Shown piece after piece: positions 1 to 5,548 of a stretch of 6,179 nt of DNA. The position numbers and the translations under genes are program-made. Below the pieces are notes generated by a model, which saw nothing but the letters and a program-made list of their open reading frames with translations, was not told where the DNA came from and made no database searches. Where the stretch lies: positions 1 to 6,179 of the forward strand of contig CAMQYB010000125.1 of assembly GCA_947039055.1 (NCBI GenBank), given 5' to 3'. Positions within the stretch are counted from its first letter, which is position 1. Each line of letters begins with the position of its first letter. Source of the stretch: an uncultured Deferribacteraceae bacterium. Its GTDB lineage: Bacteria; Chrysiogenota; Deferribacteres; Deferribacterales; Mucispirillaceae.

Positions 1-32
1 TATTTATTTAAATAATTTATTAGGAGTGTGTT

Positions 33-593
33 ATGAAAGGTACTCACATATTCTTTATAGTAGTGACATTTATTGCTGTGATATATTTTTATGATAAAAT
101 AAAACGAAATTTAAAAAATGCAGATATTTTTAGTGCAATAAAAAGTGGTAGTTTTAAGAAGGTACAATCATTTATTAATATTAGTAACACAAATGTAAAA
201 ATCACAAATGATAAAGGTGAGACGGCTTTAATGGTAGCTATATTTCATCAAAAGTTTGATTTAGCAAAATATTTAATTGAAAATGGTTCAGAAATAAATG
301 TACATAATGATCAAGGTTTTACACCATTAATCATGGCTTCTCAATTAGGACATATAGACACAATAAAATATCTTATACAAAAAGGTGCAGATATAAATGC
401 TCAAGATCTTAATGGTGCTACACCTCTTATGTGGGCATCGTTTGAGTGTCCTTTAGCGGTTGTAAGATGTTTAGTGGAAAACGGTGCTAACCTTAATGTC
501 AAAGATAAGCATGAAGATACAGCTTTAAAATTAGCAACTTATTTTGAACAAGATGAAATTGCTAATTATCTAGAGAAGAAAGGAGCAATTTAA
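33..593 (+). CDS. Membrane-anchored ankyrin-repeat protein
   Basis: A 186-residue protein. Residues 5-20 form one hydrophobic segment with no signal-peptidase site, so it reads as an uncleaved signal anchor. Ankyrin repeats follow: a degenerate first repeat (about 30-59), three good repeats (about 60-92, 93-125 and 126-158, with T-A/P-L, a second helix ending YLI/CLV, and NG or KGA-(D/N)-(I/L)-N), and a shortened C-terminal capping repeat (159-186). Ankyrin stacks are protein-binding scaffolds; the partner cannot be read from sequence. The ATG start has AGGAG at 22-26 with a 6-nt gap. It is the first visible gene of a three-gene ankyrin operon and its TAA overlaps the next ATG. Basic residues cluster after the membrane segment (K22, K24, R25, K28), which by the positive-inside rule favours a cytoplasmic ankyrin domain. 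That topology is inference. Its promoter is probably outside the window. Confidence 0.9.
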   Translation: MKGTHIFFIVVTFIAVIYFYDKIKRNLKNADIFSAIKSGSFKKVQSFINISNTNVKITNDKGETALMVAIFHQKFDLAKYLIENGSEINVHNDQGFTPLIMASQLGHIDTIKYLIQKGADINAQDLNGATPLMWASFECPLAVVRCLVENGANLNVKDKHEDTALKLATYFEQDEIANYLEKKGAI

Positions 594-595
594 TG
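580..595 (+). promoter_or_regulatory. RBS and TAATG junction between ankyrin genes 1 and 2
   Basis: AAGGAG at 580-585 lies 7 nt before the ATG at 593 and is formed by the last Lys-Gly-Ala codons of the upstream gene (AAA GGA GCA). The upstream TAA (591-593) shares its last base with the ATG. This arrangement normally gives translational coupling by re-initiation. Confidence 0.85.
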
Positions 596-1225
596 ATACT
601 TTTTAGACCATTACTAATATTTGTTATACTGTTTTTAAGTAGCCAAGTATATGCACAAGATATATTTATCTATATTGAAAAAGGTGATTTGACAGGTGTT
701 AAAACCTGTATAGATAACGGAATGGATATTAATATTAGAGACGATCACAGCACGGCATTAATCGAGGCAACAAGAGCTCAGCATCTTGATATTATAAAAT
801 ATTTGATCTTAAAAGGTGCTAATATTAATCTAGTAGATCAATACGGCGATACAGCGTTAATGTATGCATCACAAAATAACGATATTGAAATAGTAAAAGT
901 ATTATTGAGTAATGGTGCAGATCATACTTTTCAGGATCAATACGGTAACACAGCGTTGATGTGGGCGTCGCTTAGAGGGAATTTATTAGCTGTCAAATAT
1001 CTAATAAAGAACGGTGTAGATATAAATCTTCAAGATGATAAATATGGCAACACAGCATTAATATTGGCTTCAGGAGAGGGATATTTTGATGTTGTTAGAT
1101 ACCTAATTGATAACGGTGCAAACATCAATATGAAGAGTAAAAAAGGCGACACTGCACTTATTAAGGCGACTGAATATAAACGTGATGATATAGTAGGATA
1201 TCTAAAAATTAATGGAGCTAAGTAA
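593..1225 (+). CDS. Exported (periplasmic) ankyrin-repeat protein
   Basis: A 210-residue protein. Residues 1-21 are a Sec signal peptide with a hydrophobic core and V-Y-A before Q22. There is no lipobox, so a soluble periplasmic protein is expected. A capping repeat (22-50) is followed by four ankyrin repeats (51-82, 83-115, 116-149, 150-182) and a C-terminal cap (183-210, ending NGAK). Two adjacent repeats share the 11-mer GATCAATACGG at 836 and 935, exactly 99 bp apart, showing unit duplication. The mature protein has a single cysteine, C39. The best-studied periplasmic ankyrin protein is Pseudomonas AnkB, which supports catalase activity; whether this one does the same is unknown. It is translationally coupled to both neighbours and is a close paralogue of the next gene. 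Confidence 0.92.
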   Translation: MILFRPLLIFVILFLSSQVYAQDIFIYIEKGDLTGVKTCIDNGMDINIRDDHSTALIEATRAQHLDIIKYLILKGANINLVDQYGDTALMYASQNNDIEIVKVLLSNGADHTFQDQYGNTALMWASLRGNLLAVKYLIKNGVDINLQDDKYGNTALILASGEGYFDVVRYLIDNGANINMKSKKGDTALIKATEYKRDDIVGYLKINGAK

Positions 1226-1227
1226 TG
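1214..1227 (+). promoter_or_regulatory. RBS and TAATG junction between ankyrin genes 2 and 3
   Basis: GGAG at 1214-1217 lies 7 nt before the ATG at 1225 and is made by the last Gly-Ala codons of the upstream gene (GGA GCT). TAA at 1223-1225 overlaps the ATG by one base. The layout is nearly the same as the junction at 580-595, as expected if gene and junction were duplicated together. Confidence 0.82.
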
Positions 1228-1761
1228 AATATTTTTAAATGTTTAACCGTATTAATCGTACTTATTTTAAGTAGCCAAGCATACGCAGAAGAGATAACTA
1301 TGTTTGCAGAAGAGGGCAATTTAGCAGGCGTTAAAAAGTGTATAGAGAACGGAGTTGATGTAGATACTACTGATGACTTTAACACAACTGCATTAGATTA
1401 TGCTGTATCAATAGGTGATTTAGAGATGACTACATACCTAGTTGATAAAGGTGCTGATGTTAATCGTCGTGGATATGATAGTATAACTCCACTTATGATC
1501 GCCTCAAAGAAAGGGTATCTAAATATCATTAAGTATCTAGTTTCAAAAGGTGCTAAACTTAACACTCAAGAACTTGTATATAACACAACAGCGTTAATTA
1601 CTGCTGCTGCAAATGGACATATAAATGTAGTTAAGTTTTTAGTAGAAAACGGTGCTGATATTAATATTAAAGGGGAAGCTAATTTCACAGCATTAATGTA
1701 CGCAACAGATAAGGGATATGCTGATATTGTAACTTACCTAAAAAGCAAAGGTGCTAAATAG
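1225..1761 (+). CDS. Exported (periplasmic) ankyrin-repeat protein, paralogue of the preceding gene
   Basis: A 178-residue protein with a Sec signal peptide (1-21, A-Y-A before E22), then a capping repeat (22-50), three ankyrin repeats (about 51-83, 84-117, 118-150) and a C-terminal cap (151-178, ending KGAK). Its start is a near copy of the preceding gene: the LSSQ-x-YA end of the signal peptide is shared, the 15-mer TTTTAAGTAGCCAAG sits at the same offset from each ATG (633 and 1265), and both have a cysteine at residue 39 in the first repeat's second helix. It has one repeat fewer than its paralogue. It is last in the coupled trio. Its terminal Gly-Ala is GGT GCT, not GGA, and no gene follows closely. 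Function is unknown beyond periplasmic protein binding. Confidence 0.92.
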   Translation: MNIFKCLTVLIVLILSSQAYAEEITMFAEEGNLAGVKKCIENGVDVDTTDDFNTTALDYAVSIGDLEMTTYLVDKGADVNRRGYDSITPLMIASKKGYLNIIKYLVSKGAKLNTQELVYNTTALITAAANGHINVVKFLVENGADINIKGEANFTALMYATDKGYADIVTYLKSKGAK

Positions 1762-2056
1762 TTAACTTTTAGATGCTTTAAAATTACAACGATAAATAAC
1801 TATTAAATAAAACAAATTGTGATAATAACAGTAGTAATCAAACAGAGGCAAATAACTTATTATGAAAAAAATCTATCCCTTTAGCAAAAATTCTACTTTC
1901 AAAACGTAAAGATCAAATAGATTATCTAACAAAACATAGACTGATATAAATACACGTAATAATAAAAAAACATATAACAAGCAGGAGATAGATATCAAGA
2001 ATTCTAACATATTAAAACTTAACAAAAAACTTACAAAATCTGTAAAAGAGGGTGAT
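1762..2056. other. Intergenic gap with possible ankyrin relic
   Basis: About 295 bases with no convincing intact gene. Just after the third ankyrin gene is a weak interrupted hairpin (AAAG 1747-1750 and CTAAA 1754-1758 against TTTAG 1768-1772 and CTTT 1776-1779), at best a poor terminator. A TG-T-GATAAT string at 1818-1826 resembles an extended -10 but has no good -35. The frame from 1866 to 1946 encodes 27 residues, including AKILLSK and IDYL, that loosely resemble an ankyrin second helix; it has no start codon, follows TGA at 1863 and ends at TAA 1947. ATG at 1862 opens only a 15-codon frame ending at 1907. The minus-strand frame here is a low-complexity F/L-rich reading of A-rich DNA. Confidence 0.5.
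1983..1996 (+). promoter_or_regulatory. Orphan ribosome binding site facing ATC
   Basis: AGGAG at 1983-1987, then 6 nt, then ATC at 1994-1996, in frame with the fourth ankyrin gene with no stop between them. The spacing is what one expects for a start codon at 1994, and no ATG, GTG or TTG occurs in that frame until TTG at 2057. A start here would restore the complete first helix of the N-terminal ankyrin repeat (V-K-E-G-D-L). It may be a lost start codon, a rare non-ATG start, or a base error. Confidence 0.45.
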
Positions 2057-3262
2057 TTGTCATCAATAAAAGAGGCTATCTCAAACGGCTTTTTAATTGA
2101 TACAAGAGGCAAAGAGAAGTCTACATTATTAATGCTTGCTTCGCTTTATGGACGGTTAGAGATTGTTAAATATTTAATAAGTATCAAAGCAGATGTTGAG
2201 TTAAGAGATAAATTTGGAAACAGTGCTTTAGCTAATGCATCACTTTTTGGACATATCGAAACTGTTAAATATCTAATAAGTAAAGGTGCCGATCTTAACT
2301 CTCAAAACACTCTAGGGTGGACGCCTATCATGTGGGCTGTAGAGAAAGAGTTTTATGAAGTTCTATGTTTTCTTCATCAAGCTGGAGCTGATATTGAGAT
2401 CAAAAATAAACGTGGCGATACGTTGTTAAATCTATCTGCACATCTTGGCGACTCTCAAGCAGTAGAGTATTTAATTGATAATGGTGCTGATGTTAATAGT
2501 AAAGATAAAGATGGTTTTACAGCGTTAATACATACAGCAGGGCACGGACAACTACCAACTATTAAACATCTAATAGAGCATGGTGCAGATATAAATACTA
2601 AGGCAAAGGGTGGATACACAGCATTAAAAAATGCATCAAATTATGGATGGTTAGATGCGGTTAAATACCTATTATCAAAAGATGCTGACGCTAGTAAAAT
2701 GACAATAGTTGATTGGGTATCAGCAGGTTACATTAAGAAAGTTAAAGAATGTATTTTAAAAGGTGAAGATGTTAATTCTAAGCATAAAGACGGTGAACCG
2801 ATATTAATGATAGCCTCTCAGACGAACTCATTAAGTATAGTTAAGCTTCTTATTGAAAACGGTGCCGATACTGAAAGCAGGAATAATGACGGCAGAACAT
2901 CACTTATGTTGGCATCGTATGAAGGACAATTAAAAGTAGTTAAATATCTAATAGAGCAGGGAGCAAACATAAATGCTAAATGTGAGGACGGCGACACTCC
3001 ACTTATGTGGGCGTTATACGACGATCATTTGAATATAATAAAATATTTATGTGAGCAAGGTGCAGATATAGAAAGCAGGGATAATAACGGTAGCACTATA
3101 TTAATAGCTTCATCAAGTTACTGTAATCTAGCTATAGTTAAGTATCTAATAGAGCAGGGTGCAAACATTAATGCTAAAGACAATAATAGTCAAACAGCAC
3201 TTGATGTAGCTATTGATAATGGTGATAAAAGCATCATAAAATATCTAAAAAAACAGATTTAA
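2057..3262 (+). CDS. Long ankyrin-repeat protein, probably cytoplasmic (start uncertain)
   Basis: From TTG at 2057 the product is 401 residues; AGAGG at 2047-2051 could serve it. This start cuts off the first helix of the opening repeat, and the frame stays open upstream to TAG at 1937 without ATG, so the true start may be ATC at 1994. No signal peptide or membrane segment is seen in either version. Six repeats (19-51, 52-84, 85-117, 118-150, 151-183, 184-211) are followed by a degenerate repeat (212-243) resembling the N-terminal cap of the exported paralogues, including V-K-x-C-I. Repeats then continue (244-276, 277-309, 310-342, 343-375) to a C-cap (376-401). It therefore looks like two ankyrin modules in one chain. 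Repeats around 270-375 contain a recent 198-bp duplication. It probably binds protein partners; none can be named. Confidence 0.82.
   Translation: MSSIKEAISNGFLIDTRGKEKSTLLMLASLYGRLEIVKYLISIKADVELRDKFGNSALANASLFGHIETVKYLISKGADLNSQNTLGWTPIMWAVEKEFYEVLCFLHQAGADIEIKNKRGDTLLNLSAHLGDSQAVEYLIDNGADVNSKDKDGFTALIHTAGHGQLPTIKHLIEHGADINTKAKGGYTALKNASNYGWLDAVKYLLSKDADASKMTIVDWVSAGYIKKVKECILKGEDVNSKHKDGEPILMIASQTNSLSIVKLLIENGADTESRNNDGRTSLMLASYEGQLKVVKYLIEQGANINAKCEDGDTPLMWALYDDHLNIIKYLCEQGADIESRDNNGSTILIASSSYCNLAIVKYLIEQGANINAKDNNSQTALDVAIDNGDKSIIKYLKKQI
2861..3178 (+). repeat. 198-bp tandem duplication of a two-ankyrin unit
   Basis: The stretches 2861-2980 and 3059-3178 align at a constant 198-bp offset, which is two 33-residue repeats. 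Exact shared words include GAAAGCAGG (2873 and 3071) and TATCTAATAGAGCAGGG (2945 and 3143). The encoded segments share ESR and the 11-residue run YLIEQGANINAK apart from its ends. Neighbouring 99-bp repeats are much less alike, so the unit that duplicated was a pair of repeats. Confidence 0.75.
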
Positions 3263-3271
3263 TGACTTTAT

Positions 3272-3336
3272 AAAACACTTTATGTAAGATGATTTAAATA
3301 AGTGCAATTAAATTACGGTAAATACAGTGTTTTTTT
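3272..3336. terminator. Possible bidirectional terminator between convergent genes
   Basis: AAAACACT (3272-3279) is complementary to AGTGTTTT (3326-3333), which runs on into a T7 tract (3330-3336). The long loop holds a second weak pairing, CACTT (3276-3280) with AAGTG (3300-3304). It sits between the stop of the fourth ankyrin gene and the stop of the minus-strand gene, where a shared terminator would be expected. The 46-nt loop makes it a weak call. Confidence 0.35.
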
Positions 3337-3358
3337 CATATACATATCAGTAAATAAT

Positions 3359-4255
3359 CTATTTTTTACCACTTAATAATGGAGTTAATTCATTTAATAA
3401 TTCATCAGATCTGTTTTCAAACTTCTTGAAACGATAATCAAGAATATCTGCAAGACTATCTCCTTTTATATAAGAAGTTGATAGTAGTATTTTAATAAAT
3501 AGAGGTAGTTGTCCGATGACCTCGAATATATCATTACAACTATCAAAATACTGATTTCGTTCTTTAGCGTTAGAATATTCACAAGATGAAACAGAAATTC
3601 TTCCAGTCACTTTTTCACCTTTTTTATTTATTTTAGCAAAAAACCGATCGCTTCCTCCATAAGTTTCTTCCCACTCAAAATTAAGCATTTTAGAGTTTAG
3701 AAACTGTTCAAACATTGGACGATCATTCATATTCATATCTGTAAGCACAATACTCATTCTACCGTTATTTTTGTAGAAACAGCTTTCAATAATTATCGCA
3801 CCACCATAACTATTATCAGAACGTTTAAATGAAACACAACTGCCAGATTTATAGATCGTATCAAGCGTAACAGGAGGTTTACGTCTAGCTTTAGGTTTCT
3901 CTTTAGGTATAGATATTTTATCTAAGAATTTTGTTAAGACTATAGCTCGTTTTTTAACATCATCATCTGTTGCTTCAAGTCCTCTTATAGCGTTTAAATC
4001 TTCGCCGTTATCTATAATAGATTTAACTTGTTGGTAAAGATTATTGTCTAATGCACAAACTTCCCATAAACATAAAGCAAGAGGTAGGATAACGTTATAT
4101 TTATCATCACAGTTATTAACACTAAACTCAAACTGAGTTAAGATAATATTTTTGATTTCAGTGGGTTGTAAGCCGTTATTATAATTTTCAAAAAAAGTTT
4201 CATACACGTCAGCCGATGTGTCATTATCTTTAATCCCCATTCCCCAAACACCCAT
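3359..4255 (-). CDS. DUF4259-like / Imm26-like two-part protein of unknown function
   Basis: Start chosen at the ATG at 4255-4253, giving 298 residues beginning MGVWGMGIKDND. This matches the MG-x-WG-x-G-x-x-x-ND opening typical of DUF4259-like proteins. GAGG (4267-4264 on the minus strand) sits 8 nt before it. The GTG at 4264 that would add three residues lies inside that ribosome binding site. Residues about 1-115 are acidic and helical. A basic linker (118-127, KEKPKARRKP) leads to a second domain (about 134-225) that starts G-S-C-V-S-F with a following Y-G-G-A, the pattern of Imm26-like immunity domains, with a helical tail to 298. Family assignment is from memory of such proteins and is moderate. 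There is no signal peptide, so it is cytoplasmic. It is divergent from the DUF4261 gene and convergent with the ankyrin gene. An immunity or stress role is inference. Confidence 0.8.
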   Translation of the reverse strand: MGVWGMGIKDNDTSADVYETFFENYNNGLQPTEIKNIILTQFEFSVNNCDDKYNVILPLALCLWEVCALDNNLYQQVKSIIDNGEDLNAIRGLEATDDDVKKRAIVLTKFLDKISIPKEKPKARRKPPVTLDTIYKSGSCVSFKRSDNSYGGAIIIESCFYKNNGRMSIVLTDMNMNDRPMFEQFLNSKMLNFEWEETYGGSDRFFAKINKKGEKVTGRISVSSCEYSNAKERNQYFDSCNDIFEVIGQLPLFIKILLSTSYIKGDSLADILDYRFKKFENRSDELLNELTPLLSGKK

Positions 4256-4280
4256 ATAAAACACCTCGCTATACTAGTGG

Positions 4281-4310
4281 ATTATATTATCTATTTTTAT
4301 TGATTTAACA
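4281..4310 (-). promoter_or_regulatory. Candidate promoter for the DUF4259/Imm26-like gene
   Basis: A perfect -10 TATAAT is read on the minus strand at 4286-4281, about 26 nt upstream of the ATG at 4255. The -35 is poor (TGTTAA at 4310-4305, 18-nt spacer) and lies within the inverted repeat at 4300-4314, so the gene may depend on an activator or be repressed there. Confidence 0.4.
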
Positions 4311-4314
4311 TCAA
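4300..4314. promoter_or_regulatory. Inverted repeat TTGAT-N5-ATCAA, candidate operator
   Basis: A perfect 5-bp-arm inverted repeat (4300-4304 and 4310-4314) covers the -35 box of the plus-strand promoter and the -35 region of the minus-strand promoter. A third half-site ATCAA occurs at 4335-4339, just past the -10 of the plus-strand promoter. A regulator bound here could control both divergent genes. No regulator gene is in the window. Short arms in AT-rich DNA make chance possible. Confidence 0.35.
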
Positions 4315-4328
4315 CATATATCTATAAT
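4300..4328 (+). promoter_or_regulatory. Sigma70-type promoter for the DUF4261 gene
   Basis: TTGATT (4300-4305), a 17-nt spacer and TATAAT (4323-4328) form a near-consensus promoter. The start point would be near 4335, giving a leader of about 29 nt before the ATG at 4364. Confidence 0.65.
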
Positions 4329-4363
4329 ATTTGTATCAATATATTTTATAAGAGGTTGCTATT

Positions 4364-5233
4364 ATGTCATCGTTAAATCAGGATACAACAACAAATGCAG
4401 AATTTAAAAATTTATTTATGATGCGATTATTATTTGAAAAATCTCCAGTAAAAGTAGATTTAGAAACAGTTGAAAAAGCGTTAATTGACAAGTTTCACGA
4501 TATAGGAGATACGAACGCTACATCATACAAAGAGGCTATGCAGTTATTTGCAATTAAAAAATATGCTGTTCAGTTTGCAGAAGGCTCTATGCCAGCACAA
4601 GTTGTTCTATCGAATGCTACAGAGTTTGATGAGAGTACAATTGATGCAGTCTCACGCAGTCAATTTTGGGATATAGAGAACTCAGCTGAAATTCTTTCAA
4701 AATGTTTATATCAGATAAATATTTTTGATATGATGTCATCGCTACTAGATTATAAAGAACGTTGTGAAATGCTTATGGACTGGTTAGAGGTTGTTATAGA
4801 TCTGTATCCTAGCTGTAAAGCTATATGGATTGAGTCAGCAGGTAAGTTGATACTGCCAGATAAAATCCGTAATCAAACGATATCAAGGGAAGAAAGGTTT
4901 TTATATTACGGAATGAATATTCGTTTTTTTAATATAGAGGGTACAGATGATATGGTTATCGATACATTAGGTCTTTATGCGATAGGACTTCCAGATATGC
5001 AGTATCATTTTAAAGGTATAGATCCGAATGAAATAGTCGCACACGCGTTCAACTTGGCACATTATACATATATGGAGAATGCACCTATAAAGAGTGGTGA
5101 GACAGTCGCAGGGCTTCAAAATGATGATGGTAGTAAGTGGAAATGTCAATATGAAGATTCATTAATTCAACCAGTGCGAGAAGTATTAGATGTTTGTGCA
5201 GGTGAGTATGCATCAGGTAAACGTGGTGAGTAA
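4364..5233 (+). CDS. DUF4261 domain-containing protein
   Basis: A 289-residue soluble protein with no signal peptide, ATG start and AGAGG at 4351-4355 (8-nt gap). The C-terminal part (about 195-278) has the features I associate with DUF4261: M-V-I-D-T-L-G-L, A-I-G-L-P-D, a D-P-N-E-I segment leading into a helix with A-H-Y-T-Y, then I-K-S-G-E-T-V-A-G and P-V-R-E-V-L. The N-terminal half also fits the longer family members: L-L-F-E-K near 22-26, an F-A-x-K-K-Y-x-V-x-F strand near 62-71, a Q-F-W-D block at 100-103, and K-E-R near 131-133 before a helix. The biochemical role of DUF4261 is not known to me. The gene is transcribed alone from its own promoter, divergently from the DUF4259/Imm26-like gene, with a hairpin terminator 70 nt downstream. 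Confidence 0.85.
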   Translation: MSSLNQDTTTNAEFKNLFMMRLLFEKSPVKVDLETVEKALIDKFHDIGDTNATSYKEAMQLFAIKKYAVQFAEGSMPAQVVLSNATEFDESTIDAVSRSQFWDIENSAEILSKCLYQINIFDMMSSLLDYKERCEMLMDWLEVVIDLYPSCKAIWIESAGKLILPDKIRNQTISREERFLYYGMNIRFFNIEGTDDMVIDTLGLYAIGLPDMQYHFKGIDPNEIVAHAFNLAHYTYMENAPIKSGETVAGLQNDDGSKWKCQYEDSLIQPVREVLDVCAGEYASGKRGE

Positions 5234-5301
5234 AATATGTGTTTCAATGTACTCTCTAATTCACCCCATCAAGTATATTAAAAAATATTGATAACAGTAA
5301 C

Positions 5302-5332
5302 ACTTACTTATCTATAATAGGTAGGTACTTTT
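5302..5332 (+). terminator. Hairpin terminator after the DUF4261 gene
   Basis: ACTTACTTAT (5302-5311) pairs with ATAGGTAGGT (5317-5326) over 10 bp around a 5-nt loop, followed by AC and TTTT (5329-5332). Two of the pairs are G-U only when transcribed from the plus strand, so the fold is stronger in the plus-strand RNA. The U-tract is short. Confidence 0.55.
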
Positions 5333-5475
5333 AAAATATAATTAAATCAATTGAAACATTCCTTATTAATTATATTGTAAGTATATTTTTTAGAATTTAA
5401 ATTTGTATTATATATGCTTTTGTTTGCAATCAAAAATTAATTAATTAAATGTTTACTTATTAAGAAGATAGATGA

Positions 5476-5513
5476 TTTTGATTTTTTTCATAGCTTTTTT
5501 TCAAAAATAGAAT
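5476..5513 (+). promoter_or_regulatory. Candidate sodC promoter with phased T-tracts
   Basis: T-runs at 5476-5479, 5482-5488 and 5495-5501 precede TAGAAT (5508-5513), one mismatch from TATAAT. No -35 box sits at the right distance. The layout resembles Campylobacterota housekeeping promoters, which use periodic T-rich upstream DNA in place of a -35. The leader to the ATG at 5549 would be about 29 nt. Confidence 0.4.
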
Positions 5514-5548
5514 ATAGTTATATATGTAATCTAAAAGGAGAAATCAAA

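Larger units (their letters stand above)
5234..5548. other. Intergenic region with terminator and sodC promoter
   Basis: About 315 bases without a supportable gene. It holds the hairpin at 5302-5332, then very AT-rich DNA with short palindromes (AATTTAAATT near 5395) and a TTAATTAATTAA run near 5437-5448, then the T-tract promoter before sodC. A 14-codon frame from ATG 5237 has no real ribosome binding site and is ignored. Confidence 0.6.

Noticed and set aside
1862..1909. ATG at 1862 in the same frame as the fourth ankyrin gene, as a possible true start
   Set aside because: Stops at 1907 (TAA) and 1937 (TAG) interrupt the frame, the nearest AGAGG is 13 nt away, and the encoded residues do not look like ankyrin.
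1873..2112. Minus-strand 79-residue frame rich in Phe and Leu
   Set aside because: It overlaps the start of the fourth ankyrin gene, its hydrophobic composition is what A-rich plus-strand DNA gives when read backwards, and it has no ribosome binding site I can see.
4256..4264. GTG at 4264 as start of the minus-strand gene
   Set aside because: It lies inside the GAGG ribosome binding site, and the conserved MG-x-WG opening begins at the ATG at 4255.
4967..5149. Minus-strand 60-residue frame
   Set aside because: It lies wholly within the DUF4261 gene, whose frame encodes recognisable family motifs.
5237..5281. 14-codon frame from ATG 5237 after the DUF4261 gene
   Set aside because: Too short, with no convincing ribosome binding site and no recognisable features.
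5241..5357. GTTTCAAT (5241-5248) and ATTGAAAC (5350-5357), similar to the end of some CRISPR repeats
   Set aside because: There are only two short copies in opposite orientation about 100 bases apart, with no regular repeat-spacer pattern and no cas genes.
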